A DNA stretch of 64,000 bases from Cylicocyclus nassatus (taxonomy: Eukaryota > Nematoda > Chromadorea > Rhabditida > Strongylidae). Positions 44,640-58,509 of this stretch are shown piece by piece. The position numbers were made by a program, and so were the translations under genes. The stretch covers positions 56,959,140 to 57,023,139 of the forward strand of contig CATQJL010000112.1 in assembly GCA_958299035.1 (NCBI GenBank). The letters are read 5' to 3'. Below the pieces are notes generated by a model. It was not told the DNA's origin. It ran no database searches and saw only the letters and a program-made list of their open reading frames with translations. The stretch's first letter is position 1; the number at the start of each line of letters is the position of its first letter.

Positions 44640-46934
44640 TGTAACTGTGCCACGACGTCAGTGCTCCAGGAGAAATTCTGTCGCGTTGGACCATAGGGGC
44701 TGCAAGGGTATAATTTGCCACAAAAAATAATTTAGAATCAACGATCGAAGTAAATCATTAGCTCGTAAATTTCATAGCGGCATTTTTGCATAGTGCCTTT
44801 CATTGCCCATGATTAATGCAGTATTTTACCGTATACATAAGCGATATTAGTTCAAGCGATACCAAGGCTCAAATATGGGAGTTTGAAATTTACAACTTTC
44901 TGTAGGTATGGGTTTATTTTGATCAAAAGTATAGATCATGAAACCCAAATAAAAAGCAAAACTAGAAATTTCTAGATCTTTCGTAATAGCATCTGGTACT
45001 AAAACTTGAAGAAGCGAAACTTGAATGTTTGTGTTCAACAGGTACTGTTACCGCTATACGAGAAAAAACAGGAAGAGTAATTTCTTTTTTTAAATATACC
45101 ATTTCAATCGGATTCGTTACTTGAAGTGATTACAGAATTTTGAAATTCCGGTGCAAGATATTCCAGCCAAATAGTTACCAGACTTTTCAAATTTCGAACT
45201 GCAACGTATATTTTCGACAAGTTAGCCGAACCTTCATTATTTGTTATTGTAATATTATCTTTATGCTGTAAGCTCGTAAATATTTGGAGGAAAACTCGTC
45301 TACACCTCCAAGTGTGCTCTCCAAGTAAAAATGGCGGTTCTCTATCTGCGATAACCGTTCGGAAAAGTCCAAGGTCCCCACAAATGTTACGTCATAAACT
45401 CAAAGACATTTTTTACAAACTTAAGCTAATATTGAGGGTGCGATATGTGTTTGAAGCTTATCCATCCATGTCATGATAGTTGGAGAAAAGATTGAAGGAG
45501 AAAAGATTGAATCGCTTTTCCTCTTGCACTTTTATTTTGGAGTTTCGCTCAATTTCGATAGTGCTGACAAAATTTAATTTCTAAACTTCAAAATATCCGA
45601 ATCAAGGCTGTTGCTAAAACAGGACAGTTATAAGTGACAGGGAAAGAAACATTCATCGTATTTTAATAATCGTTCGATTTTGAGCGTTTTTGTTAACCTC
45701 TTAATTAGGCTTCATCATTTTCCCCGCTATGTTTCAAGTCTCTTTGATTTTTTAATCGTATTCATCTAATTCTCAGCATGTTTCTTTTTTTTTGCAAAAT
45801 GGACTACCTTCCATTTGCTCCACTTTATTCTTTCATGAAATGAAAAAGTATACTCACATAAGAATTACGAACATAAGAACGCTTTATTAACAATTACTTT
45901 TAATCAATGCTCACATGAAGCAACTTCAAGTAGAGGCTAAAGACGCCAAAATCGTGGTTTATTCAAAATTTCCAAAATCACAGAAAAATTCGACAACCTG
46001 AAAAAAGCAAAAGAAGGTTCTAAAAAAGATTTCAAAAAAATTCTACAGCTCAAAGTGCTGAAGTGCCGAATGAGCACAATGCAAAATGCTAAATCCAGCA
46101 AATGAAAAGTAAGCTAAAGACATATGCGTGGCTTTTCTTGAATCATGACAGAAAATTATAATTTTTGCTACGAAGGAATTTTGTCACTGCAATGGCCGTT
46201 AATACAGAGGTTTCAAGGAAAGAACGAAAAAAGTCGAGCTATACCAGGTATTTGAGAAGATCGTTTGCAGTATTGTCTCAGCTCACCGATAATCATCACT
46301 AATTGGCAGTGGCGGTGGGGACAAAAATTTCCAAATAAAAAAGCATAGAGTTAGCCATGCACTCCGAAAATTTCTTCGGGATGCTTTACAAAATTTTTTT
46401 CTCGGGTCCATGACTGCGAAATTTCAGTAAAAAAAAGGGAGAGGGGGTGGCGGCGGGCACTCCCGTAAAAAATTACGAGGAATCAGACAAGACTCCAAAG
46501 AGGTTTCCATTAATCTGCAGCCTTCTGAAAGCTTGTAAAGCTTATTTTTTCCCTTATTTTTGACAACTGCGTGAAAGTAAGAGAATTCCAATTAAGATGT
46601 GGTTTTCATTCGATACTCGGCCAGCTCAGTCCTGATATTGCTTCATTTAAGCTGAAATAGGATTTGAAGTGAATTTCAGTAGCCCAGTTTTTCCGAACAA
46701 AACGGGATGGTCTGGTTTAAAAAATACCCATAAATCATTATCTTTCTCAAATTCACTCTTGAATATTTGCATGTTGTTTATAATGGAAAATAGACTAAAG
46801 ACTTTCAGAAAGCAGAAAAATTGACCAATAAACTTCCGAATAAATAATTTTTTTCAAAACGATTCATTTGTAAATTGAAAAAAAATCCGAATGCAGTTCA
46901 CTAAAAATTGCTGTGAGGACAGTGGGTAAGCTTC
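44640..46934. other. Unit 2 spacer between A and PLA2
   Basis: Copy of 28171-30465. No gene seen. Confidence 0.4.
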
Positions 46935-48251
46935 TTAGCACTTCTTTTTCGAGCTCGGCTTTGGATAACGAGCCCAGCATCGTACAGCATCTAAGTCGCA
47001 TGCGCAAAGTGCCTTCTCACAGTCGGTTTTTCCTAAATTATTGTAGATAAATTAGCGAAAGTCAATGGGTACCAATGACTATAATAACTGTCTATGAATT
47101 GACAAAGATGCTTACCATTACAAACAGCAGTATGATTGTTGCATTCCCACTTGTATGAATCCATGTACAATCCTATGGTAGTACATTTCCCTCTTTTTGC
47201 TGCTCGATAGCAATCATCATGTATTTTGCAGCATCTGTGAGTGCCCTAATAATAAAGAGCTCAGAACTTCATAAACTTACTCATCAATCCCGTCTACAGT
47301 TCTGCCAGAGCCTAAAACTCCGCAATAACATCCGTAACCAGCGTATACCTGCAAGTAAATTTCTTCAGCGGCTTGGATATCCGGGGCACCTAATTCGCGG
47401 TTGAGTTAAAAGTAATGAGAAATTTTTGCTTCCCTTTTTGAACTTTCCTCAAATCTTGTGGAATAGTGTTAGAAGAGTACCCTAAGCTGTATTCAACGTG
47501 ACTTGTCTCTCTCTTTCCAGCAGCCAGGCCGGCGATCCATTTGACTTCTTAGTCGTCGAAAAAATTCCCCAAATTTTGAGCCCGTCATTTGTGCTTTGAA
47601 TGAGTTAAGCTAATCCTCAGAATTTTTACTTTGAGGTTTTCAAACAAATTCGATTGTACAAAGACAAAGCAGGTCCTGCTCAATGCAAATAGCTTCTCAG
47701 GCCTTTCAAAATTAACATGTTGAGGCTTTTTGAAATCATTTTTTAAAAGATTCGAAAATTTCAAAAATCGCTGAAAACAAAAATGCATTAAACCCTACAA
47801 ACTAATCGGGTTTGGGAGCTTCAAAAACGGTTTATAATCAAACCTGTATATTGCAAAGTAACTGAGCATTTACCCTTCAAATTACAGTAGTGTAGAATTT
47901 TTTGACACTTTTGAAGAAACCTTAAAATTTGAACGGCAAGCGCTTTGGGCTCAAAATTGCGCAGGTATCCGAGCGAATACGAAGTGATTTGATTGAAAAT
48001 TATAGTCGTTGGAAAGAGAAAGAAAAACCGTGTAAGAAACCATTCAGAGCACTTGCCTGTCTAAATTCTACCTAATTTTGAGAGTAGGTCTAAGAAGACA
48101 CGAAAAGTTTTCATTACTCCTGACTCACCTAGAACAAGAAGCTTACCAGAGCACTATAACCGAGCTCGCATTTGCATATTCCGCCAAAGTTGATCAGAGC
48201 AGCCTCCAGGCACGTAAGAAAAAGCACAGTCAAAATTATTCCGCTTTGCAT
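46935..48251 (-). CDS. Secreted phospholipase A2, copy 2
   Basis: Identical to copy 1. Exons: 48251-48147, 47348-47281, 47234-47116 and 47032-46935. It has the same signal peptide, catalytic HD pair, cysteine pattern and leucine in the calcium loop. Its TATA box is at 48362-48355. If the array is real, phospholipase dosage is raised by the amplification. Confidence 0.92.
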
Positions 48252-48368
48252 TTGGTTCCACTTCGATAAAAGGACACTAGTAAGCCGTCCAAAGATATGT
48301 TAAAGGGTGAGGATTCGTAAAGGATCGAAAAGCATACTTTAGATTTTTACCGGTCTTATATATCACAG

Positions 48369-51300
48369 CACTCTGTTTTGTCCATAGGTTTTTTCATGAC
48401 CAACGTAATCAGCACATATACACTTGCCAACTAGATTAATGATAAACACTACTGATCAAACTATGATTCACTTTAATGAGCCATCGCTAACGAAAGTTGG
48501 TGGATCGAATGTCGCAGAAAAATTGATCAGATGGCAACTGAAAATCTACAGCCACCAGTGTGTCACCTGTGCTTCACAGAAGCTTGCACTGGCCATCAAG
48601 GAATGCGTCAGGGTAGGCTTACGATCTGGTGACTTGTCTTCCAAGCCATAACCCAGGTGACTTTTGCATTAACTCTGGATATTGGAAGGTAATCATTTTA
48701 TCTATTCTACTATTTCTTGTAAATGTTATTTAGCGATATGCACGAAATTCGACGATAAAATGTCGCTTTTTTTCAACTTCACAGGTAAGCGCGTGGTCCG
48801 CAGCCTCATCATGGCGTGGGGGTGTCCTGGGCGTTGAACTGCAATGCACAGCCAATTGTATACTCTGGTAGGGCCTGTTGAGCTGTAAGGGAGTTTGATG
48901 TTTCTCCAGTTTTGGCCGGATGCTCAACTCGCTCTACACCCTCCACCAGCGGCGATCGGCCCGGGAAATGTAGGGAGCATTTCTAGATCTGCTCTTGTAG
49001 AGGAACACTTCCAATACATTCCCAGCTAGAAGAGGAGAAAGATACTCTGCCCATCGGATCCCGCCTACGATGAGGTCGGTAAACAAATGATCCGGCTTGG
49101 TGGGCAAAAATAAAAATTTTGATGAATTCCGGGTGTCCTGTAAATAAACTGCATCAATTCTGAGCCTTTGTGGTAGAGAACAAACATGTCATACTTTTTA
49201 TAACAGAAACATGGTTGATGAATAGTCAGAACAGCGAAATTGCGGGAGAATTGTCTTATCTAGTTTGCCGTACAGACAGCCGTAGATGGGGCGGTACATG
49301 CTGCTCACGAAAATGATTTTCCATTCGCTCCGATAACAGTTCCCTGCCTAATGATTCTCTTGATTGAAATTTAAAGAAACAGCCTCAACATGTTTGCATT
49401 TCGTTGCAGTCTACTGACCACTAAAAAGCACGGCTTCAAGATAGTTGATTGAGATTCTAGATAACTAACTTTGTGAGTAAACATGAAATTACATTAGTTT
49501 AGTTTTGAATGATTTCAACTTGCAAGTTATTGGATTAATGCGCCTCCTCTAGGCGAAACTTCAATGATGTTTTTTAAATTCCTCTTGGCTCTGCCTTTAA
49601 ACATCTTTTTGATTCTGCCTTCCCGAGAAGCCACACTGCAACTGTATCTTTGAGCTTGTTTTTTCGAAAATCATAACTTTTCATAGAGACGCTCAATCAG
49701 CACAAACTTTGCATAGTTAGAAAGAGCTGGTTATAGAACCTATAATTCTGACTGCTCCGATTTTTGCTGCAAGTTTCAGATTTTCTATGGCCCTACACAG
49801 AACATACAAAATTTGACTAAATTTCTTCTACCGCTTCTGTCTACGCAGTGTATGCTCAAGAGAAAGCCGCTAAGGTACCACTAAAGAGAATGAATTGCTC
49901 TTTCAGATAAAAATGAAGACATGCAAATCGGCTGGAAGAACCGGGAGTTATGAATTTTTGAAAATGGTGCGAAAGAACATTCGGGTCAACCTATGTGTAT
50001 AAGTCGTCGTTTGATAGTTTGAGTGACCTTATTTGGATGGAGATTTTAAAAATCTCGTTCACTCAAAAATCTTGTTAAAAAGTTTACGATAAGAATCTTG
50101 CAGATATAAAATAGGTATCTTATGAGGTCGTCCGAAAGTGTGTGCTGTGCCGCTTTTGAGACCTTCACTCAGAATGGTAGACGGTACCACCACCACTACC
50201 CTATATGAGATACGAATGTATTCAATTTTCTACACAACAGTCACTCAGATCCACACAGTAACTTTTTTAGACCTCGTGTTAGTAGCTAGCTCCCAACATT
50301 CACTATCAAAAGTGTGGAGACCAGTACGTCCCATATGGCTCCTATGATGCTTCATTACAGAAGAATGACAATGACGTCACTTACGGCGAAGTTTACATGC
50401 TAGTCAAATACGCTGTTTACTCAGTTACTACTATTCAAAATATTCACAATTCACGAAAATTTCACCGGCGATTTCCGCCTTCGTCGATGAACTAGAAGTC
50501 TGTTAGCTTGCAGAAAAGCCGTAAAGCTCCCCAACTGCCTGTTTCTTATTTACTTTTTTTATAGGAAAAATTTGGATCTCCCTGGGTCCTGAAATCAAAC
50601 AGTACCGCCTCTACAAGTGCGTTGGTTGAAAACCGACAAGCAGTCACCTCCAGCAAACCTAAATGCGATACGAATTTATCTAATTTTTTACACAGCAATT
50701 ACTTAGACTTCTTGAAACTAACTACGCTATTAGGTCTCATTTTCACATAAGTGGCTGCTCCCAGATTTCACTACCAGGAGTGTAGAGAGCAGTCGTTGCT
50801 AACCTTTGACAGTGTATAATAATACTTAAACATTTGAGAAAGGCAACGGTTTTTCCAACTTTCAGCTCACAGAAAGATAATTGGGGACGGTGGCTATTTG
50901 TATATGTACTGGTGAATGCTTCTTATGCTGATTCGAAAACTATCGTCCATATTCGCGATATAATAAATTGGATGGTGTTTTGCCTATTTTTATCAAAAAT
51001 AAAATGCACACTTTATGGGTCAAATCATCAAAAAAAGTTGCTCTTGCCTTTTTATTTACTGAGGTTGTTTAGTTCAAATAATGCAACTCACTAAGCTTTC
51101 CTTAAGTAGCGTCAGACGGTAAACTAGACAGGTACTGCTAATTTTAGATATCCCATAATCAACTTTTCTTAAAAAACGTTCACAACTTCCTTTGAGAAAT
51201 CATTCTAGATATTGAGCACAAATTTGGAATCAGCATTTTGAGAAGCATCTCACGGTGTACATCGCATTTCAGATAGCCACGATCATCAGATATCCTTTCC

Positions 51301-51765
51301 TTGTCAGAGCTATTTTTTCGAGCAATCAAACAAGAAAACATTGAAGAATTTCTGGAAAGGGTTCGAAGCTTCTTCGCCCACATTTTCGGGTTTTTTTGGG
51401 AAACAAAAGTAATGTATCCTCTCAAATCGTTTACTTTGTACTTGTAATCCTTCCCCCGGAATTCCTGCTCAGTCTCCATTGACTACGAAGGATCAAGGCT
51501 CATGGAACCTGACACATAGACATCGGAAAGATTATATTAGGAGTACTTCTCAATGATTTTATTGAATTTTATACCATTGTTTGGGGCCCAATGGCCTCAT
51601 CGTTTTCCAAATTAACTTTTTAGAAGCGCTTTGTTGTCTTCATTGTGGTCATCTTGTTTCCTGTACATCGTACTGCAAACAAATCATCTGCATTTTAGTC
51701 CATTTTAATCATTCTTCGTCCTCACATCAACATACTATGCACATGAGAATACGAGCATATAAATC
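48369..51765. other. Unit 2 spacer between PLA2 and B3
   Basis: Copy of 31900-35296. It includes the half mariner-end MITE at 49659-49992 and the diverged direct duplication. No gene supported. Confidence 0.4.
49659..49992. mobile_element. Half of a mariner-end MITE, unit 2
   Basis: Copy of 33190-33523 at +16,469, carried along by the tandem duplication and not a separate insertion. Confidence 0.7.
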
Positions 51766-52333
51766 TTTATTCGAAAGTGCTGGCAAAAAGTTGCGAAAAA
51801 TCCCACTAGAAAAAAAATTATGAAACAAAGAGCTTCGATGTTGAACGACGACGAAATTTCAAAAAATCCACCAAATGATTTCAAATTTTAGATATGGCAC
51901 AAATTGTTAAAACTTTGCTACGAAATAAATTTGAGCTTTCAATAAAATTTCTTGTTTCATAGAGTAGCAAGCCGAACCATGTACATCTAGAAAAATTTGA
52001 TTCAAAAAGAAAAATCCAAAATTTTGATATATGCTTGACAACACTGTTTTCAAATATTTAAATTTTGAAGATTCCGTCTCTAAAGATGTGATCATCGCGC
52101 AAACTTCTAAACGTGATTGCCTATGAGGGAAGAACATTCGAAACCTTAATGGGTAAAGATCTAACTCTTCCAAGAAATTTCCAAAAACTTACCTTCACTA
52201 GAAAACAAACACGGAAAAAATATTTATCCTCAGGTGACCATATATAATTTGTTTATATCATATCTCTTCTATATAAATGTATCTATTATCATTTCAGCAT
52301 TGGATACTTTCAAAAAGCTGAATTCCGTCATAT

Positions 52334-54245
52334 TTATGCCAGAAATTCATTCCAGTAGCTCAGCTCTTCTCTGAAAAAATTTATAACTATCTGAGAGAGA
52401 GAGAGTAACATACTGGCACTCACGATTCTTTCGGTTTGGAAACTTGCACCCAATGATATTTTCTCATTCTCCTCGTCTTCTGAAAACTGTTCACCTGTAG
52501 AAAGCCTCCTCCTACTGAAAATTTTACAGATTCTCGAACACATAGCACATACCTGCACTTTCTTGGGCTTGCAGAACCTGAAAAGATGAATTTTCTCAAG
52601 GGTTTTTACAGCTTTTCAAAAAATTTACGTTGCAAACAATGTTTTGTGTTCCTTAAATCCCCCAGACTTCTCAAAAGTTTTCACAAGTTTTCTTCTTGTC
52701 CACGCATCTGAAGGAATCAATGAATTGGTAACACACTTCCATCAGTGATAAAAAAAGCGTACGTATATCAGATTCGTCTCTCAGCCAGTTCAAAAACTTC
52801 GTATACAGCTCTTTGGGAGATTTTTGGTAATGTCCTGACTTTCCACGCAAATCCGTCAACCACTGGAAAAATCACCTAATCAAAATAGCAATAATCACGA
52901 AGTATGATTGCTCGATGATTCTTATACCGGCGTATCGAAAAGGAACGAAAATTCAAAGCAAGAATCAGTTTATTACAAAAATGATGTAAGATGATAAAAA
53001 AATTAAGCCAAAACTTTCACTCACCAGAAACGAACTTAATTGAATGAAATTGAAATTTGTAGCGAAAAGTATAATAACTTTAGTTTCAACTCCTTGTTCC
53101 ACAATCTACTTCCACAGGAACAGAATATTGGAAGATCAATTTTTGTTACAATTTTTTCAATTTCTTAGTGATTTTTAACTTCATAGATAAGCATATAAAT
53201 ACCTTATGAGTCAATCTTTCCACCCTATCTTCCAGTTCGTTCACAAGAAAGCATATATGATCGAGCTTGCGTGGATCCTCGAGAAACTCATCATTAATCA
53301 CCTATATAGAAAGTTTTGTCTAGCGAAATCTGGAGGAAAACAAACTTACTTTGATCGAAGTTTTTACTCTATATTTCCAACAATAAACACAGTTAAAAAC
53401 TTTGTAGTGAACGTTTGTACGGCCATGGCAAAATACGTAAGCTTTTCAGTTCCTGGAATGGAATACACCAGCACATCATATTTTCCTCCTAAACTTACCT
53501 GTTTTACCCCTTTAAATCTCGGAAGAAAACCGATTTCGTCTGGTGTAAGGGGCTTGCTTCGTGGGGGAACTTCGTGTTTACCAGAGACACACAATTTTGG
53601 ATTTTTGGGAGGCGAGAAAGTCTCTAGTTCCCAGTCAAAAAAGGTGTCAAAAGACATTGAAGTGCTAAGTGGTGCAGGGATGATTTTTTCAGAGGTGAGG
53701 GCCAAAAAATCGTCTTGAAGATTTGACAATTCAGATTTTTCTCTATGATGTGCAAACAAAGGTGTTGCACGGTAATCCATGGACATTTCATTGTATGCAG
53801 AGTGAGAATGCGTATATTCGACATTTGAAGAGGTTGCAGAGTTCAAGTTTTGCTCATTTGAGTCAGAAGATAGATCTAGCAAAGGTGGTGAAGTACAGCG
53901 ACGCGCAAAGATAGAATTTCTCATTAGTAAATTTTGCTTGCGGATTTTTGATAGCTGCAAACCTTTATTTGTAGAAAACACAGACGAAGATGGCACAGAA
54001 TCATCAACAAAAGTTTTATGAAGTGACAAACGAGAACTTGACTGGGAATCACTAGGATGCTTGCGATGAGGTGCAGGAACAAATGAAGAAGGCATGCGAC
54101 GAGGTGCGGGATTAAACGACTTTGGAAATGCTCCAGTGTTTGGCAAACTTTCAGGTGATTTTGTGTAGACTGCATTAGGACCACGGTAATAGGTATTATC
54201 AGCTAGAGGCGTCTTAGCATCGAACTTATATTCTGAAAGATGCAT
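52334..54245 (-). pseudogene. Gene B copy 3, same frameshift
   Basis: Identical to copy 2. Exons: 54245-53350, 53301-53203, 52862-52763, 52707-52629 and 52577-52334. The one-base shortage in exon 1 is present here as well, so if it is real it predates the tandem duplication. Promoter: TATA at 54305-54298, 17-bp element at 54347-54363, AAGGTCATA at 54386-54394. Confidence 0.75.
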
Positions 54246-54297
54246 CCTAAAGGATAGAAAAAAAATGTCAAGTATGGGACCTCGTCATGCTTTCTCC

Positions 54298-54394
54298 CTT
54301 TTATACCTGCCAGTCAGGTCAGTCTGGGTAACGGTCAATTACCTCATGACATATCCATGCCCTGACACTCCCTTTTTACGTTGCTAAGGTCATA
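54298..54394 (-). promoter_or_regulatory. Gene B3 promoter elements
   Basis: Same three blocks and spacing as upstream of gene B copy 2. Confidence 0.65.
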
Positions 54395-56330
54395 GATATG
54401 CAATCGTGCCACGATGCCATGCCGGAGGAGCGATTTTGCCATTGAAAACATGAAGGACCGGCGGCGGTCCAGGAGTTCCCAAAGCCTCGCCGCCTTTCCT
54501 TGCAGGGGTACTTAGCACGCCCAAGGCGTCCTCGCACTTCTCAGACGGCTCCGCCCATTTGCCCCGCCCACTGGCTAATTTCATTGCGAGTTGTGCAGGT
54601 TCGGAGAATACTTCTCAAGTGTTATGGATGAATAATGAAGGATGGAAAACAGACTAGAGTTTATGAGATCTACCATTTGGACATGTTGCCTTTACAATAT
54701 ACGAACGCGAAATTTACTACTGAGAGATCTTTTGACCATGATGCATTAGTGTGGGCATCACATTGTCAGAAAATTCCTTTTTCGACTTTCAGCCGAGATA
54801 AGTGTACATATACGTTTGGTTGAAAATATGTCTATTGAGCAAGTTGCAAGTGTCCCAAATGTCTGACGGACTTTCGACTTTTTGATTTTTCGGTCAGTTG
54901 GATTTTTCTAGTTTTTGGTTACAACTTCGTATAGCTCAAATTTAATGCAAATAAAGTACACATAGGATCACAGAATCTCTATAAAACTGAAAAAATATGA
55001 CACTTAATGTCTATCTACTATACTTATTACATCGATGCAATAGTTTCGTCTAAATCAGAGGGAATCCGATAATTCGCTAAAATCCAAACCCAGATTCATG
55101 GCTTGTTCAAGACGTGAGTTTTGCCCTTCAAGATAGTTACCCAAAATCAACTTTTCGTTGGCTATACTCAAAGACAAAGATACAGGCTTCTAAAGATTGC
55201 ACTTGAAAGTTCGTAATTTTGAGTTTGGTATTGAATAGTAACAAAGTGCCGAAAGCATCCTCAAGAAATTTCTGGGATGGTCATAGCAATCTTCCGTACG
55301 TGGCAAGCTTTGACCTATGGTAATGTGGAAACACAGAAACTGTGAAAAATATTCTTTTGCAGAAAATTACCTTCTTACCAAAAATATCACTCAGTGCTAA
55401 CTTTGAGTACTGTAAGGCCTTCTCGGGTACATTGAAGGGTTTCTACTTATAAAATGCAATAATAAGGGAATTTACCTTCCATGATTTTCCACGAATTTTT
55501 GCATTTGCATATCTATGCTATTCCCGCACTCCGCAGTCTCCGAAGGAGACCAATAAAGGAGTAGAGAGATAGGCGGGGCTTGACCTCTGCGCGAAGGTGC
55601 GACGAGCCTTCTGGAGTGTGAATGCTTTTGCGAATGGAGGTGCTAGGAACTCCTGCGTCCCCTCCATCCTGTAGTATAGCTAACAAAAAGTTCGTACATG
55701 GACTGCGTTACTGATTCAAGAAATTATCTCTTCCAATACATGTCAACTTGCTGTTTGATACCTAGGAGTTGTTCTAATATCGCCTATCAAACTATCCGAT
55801 CACGGATATGTGTGGCACCTTTTTTAGCAATTGAATTCTAGGATAGTTGAATAATATACAAAGACTATTGACATCGTATCTTTTGTGCTTGTGTACTTTT
55901 TAATTTTTATACAGATCTTCTCTCTTCTATAAGCAAAACGGCTGATCTGAATCTTGAGAATGGTTCGTAAAATTTTTGAAAGTTGTTTATATGGGTATGG
56001 AAATATACACGTTACATGTTTGTACTTACACTTAGAAAGATTTTGATTTCAAAATCCAAATAAACTTTGTAACATTTTTCTCAATTTTGAAGTTATGGAC
56101 CTGCAAAGATTTGGCATCCCAGAAAATTTTAGAAGTGCCTGACTACTGCCACACACGTTTATTCAAAGAAAATTTTCGTCCCTTCCCCCTTCCGACGAGG
56201 AAATCCTGCGACCGCCACTGCCGACCAGATATAAGAAATCTCAGTATTGGACCAAGCTAACACATTAACTTATCATCTTGACTCATTTAAGGGAGATTGT
56301 TCCGATTGAGAATAAGAAAGATAATGAAGA
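54395..56330. repeat. Partial third unit, right end of the array
   Basis: Copy of 21457-23392 and 37926-39861. The match ends after ATAATGAAGA at 56330. Beyond it the sequence is not found elsewhere in the window. No transposon end or target duplication is visible at the break. Confidence 0.9.
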
Positions 56331-57526
56331 ATTATTTCTACTTTTGTTGATCAGGCATTGTTCGCATAAAACATAGATAGATGGTGGGTATTTTCCTTTA
56401 TTTTGATAGAAAACACACTGCAGAAGAAAAAAACGACGCTGATTTTTCGAAAAATTTGAACACGATCGGTATGCTCCTATTAAGTTCGAATTAGTCTAAC
56501 CTATAAAAATATTTTAAATGAGTTTGTGCTCAAAATTATGTTTGCTTTAGTATTTCTTCTGCGAAAATGCAGACCTCAACTGAAAAATTTATAGGATATT
56601 AAACGGAACTTGCATGTTATGAAATGTAATGAAGGCTGTTATGATCCACATTGTTTTTGTTTGATGGAAAGTGCTCTATACGCTTTTCTTTAAACAAAAC
56701 CTACAAGACTTTCTGAGCAAATAGTCCGTTTGAATACTGTAAACTTCTGTGAAGTTTGAGCAAAACAAGAAGTACGACCCAGCGGCAACAATAAGTTTAA
56801 TCATATTTGTTTGGTCAAATGTACAGTGGTGTTTTGTACTTGGATACTATTTCAAGTGTGCCTTTAATTGAGCAAATTTTGAATCTATTACCCACAGAAA
56901 TGAGACTGAGTTTCACTTTAAAATTGTTGTGGCGTCATTATTGCAGAGCCGGAAAAAATGGTTAATAAAAGGCCTCAAAGTGTACGTTAACTACTATAAG
57001 AGACAAGAAAGGCTAGAAAAACGAAGAGCATTGAGTATTGTTGAAGCAAAAATCTGATAGACTGCGTTTTCTACATGGAAAGTGATAGAGTGGCCTTAAG
57101 CAAATTATTGTTCAAAGGCAGCTCATATGGTTCATTCGTCACCAAGAAATCTAACTCCGAACTTCAGCCCAGACCGTACCCTCTACTCCACTCAACGCTA
57201 ATTGGTCGCTTCGTGGAAAGTGCGGTGTGGGCGAGAGCTTGGAACTAAATTTCATGACTACGAATAGATTACGTGAGCTGGCTTTGGAAAACTTAGTTGA
57301 TTCCTACAAATAAGTGCTACAGAAGAAGTCCAACTGCTCTGATTTGCCTGAAGTATGCCTTTGAGCAAATGTTTGACATTGTAGACTTTTAATGAAGTTT
57401 CGAGAGAAAGGGATGAAAGGAACTGCTTCAACTGGAAAATTTATTCAGTTGCATTATAAACAAGAATATACATTGTATCCACAAGCTTCGTATTTATCCG
57501 TACTTGTCGTTGATCTATTCTTGCTG
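56331..57526. other. Upstream region of the collagen-like gene
   Basis: AT-rich single-copy sequence with no gene or repeat that I recognise. It probably contains the 5' regulatory sequence of the gene starting at 57578. Confidence 0.4.
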
Positions 57527-57558
57527 TATAAAAGAGGTGTAATTCCAGCGGATTTCAG
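57527..57558 (+). promoter_or_regulatory. TATA box and possible trans-splice acceptor of the collagen-like gene
   Basis: TATAAAAG at 57527-57534 lies 44 bp before the ATG. GATTTCAG ending at 57558 is a good acceptor 19 bp before the ATG and could receive a spliced leader. The two are close together, so only one may matter for start-site choice. Confidence 0.5.
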
Positions 57559-57577
57559 TTTCGCTTTCCCCACAAAG

Positions 57578-58474
57578 ATGTTGAAACTCCTAGCTCTTGG
57601 AGCGGTAAGTCAACTTTCCCTTTACTCTTTAAACTAGTCTGTTCAAACTCAACTATTTGTAGTTGTTGCTGATTGCTACCACTCACGCCAATCCCGTTGT
57701 TGTGGGTACGTTTGTTCAAGCTATCTCCGCATTTTATCCCAGATAATTCAACTTTTTTAGGGAATGCCGAAGCGGCGGGAGACCCTGAAGTAAGAACAAA
57801 GTTGTGACTACTGTAAAAATTTAACATTAGCATAGTAAAGCTGAGGATGATATGCTACCATCAAGTATTGTCAAAATTCAACCCTGTAAAGCTCATCCTC
57901 TCATCAAATGGAGAATAGATGGAAATTTACACTAATAATTACTTTCTTTCAATCAACTTCACAAGAACAATGGTGTTGAAAGAAATTGTGTACCTTCAAT
58001 CAAAAATTCCTGTTCATCGCAAGAGCATACAATAAAATCTTTTTCAGCCTGGAACGCCTGCTAATGAAGAAAAGAAACAGGTACGTTTTTTTTGAGCATT
58101 CAAGATTAATTTCGATGCTGTGCTCACCATCACTTATTTGCAGTACGCCTAAAAATAGAGGAAGTTGCTAATGAAGAGGGAGGGGGGGGGGGGGGAATTT
58201 AAGCTATAATTTGGGCTGTTACGCATAGAATTCGTTTCTTCATGCTCTGTTTTTGAATGCGAGATATAAAATCTCATGGTGTCTAAGAAATATTAGTATT
58301 TACTTTGTAACAGGTCTTAATTAGGTTTTCCACTCCAAGAAAACAAATTCTTAACGGGGATTGGGTTGATTAGCATTGTTCTTTCTTGATAGAAGAAGGC
58401 ATTTATACTATCAGGAGGAATCTGAAGAAGAAGAAGAGGAAGAGGGCGAAGACGAGGAGGAGGAGGAAGAAGAA

Positions 58475-58509
<35 letters not shown>

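Larger units (their letters stand above)
20929..56330. repeat. 16,469-bp direct tandem array, 2.15 units visible
   Basis: Sequence from 20929 recurs at 37398 and again at 53867, always offset by 16,469. The first full period is 20929-37397 and the second 37398-53866. The third copy stops at 56330, where it departs from its counterpart after 23392. Every exon and open frame recurs with the same length, homopolymer runs match where compared, and no substitution was seen. Each unit carries genes B, A and a secreted phospholipase A2, all on the minus strand. Confidence 0.97.

Noticed and set aside
57392..57604. Upstream ATG giving a longer N-terminus for the collagen-like protein
   Set aside because: It would start before the TATA box at 57527 and bury the signal peptide. 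The ATG at 57578 puts a clean signal peptide first.
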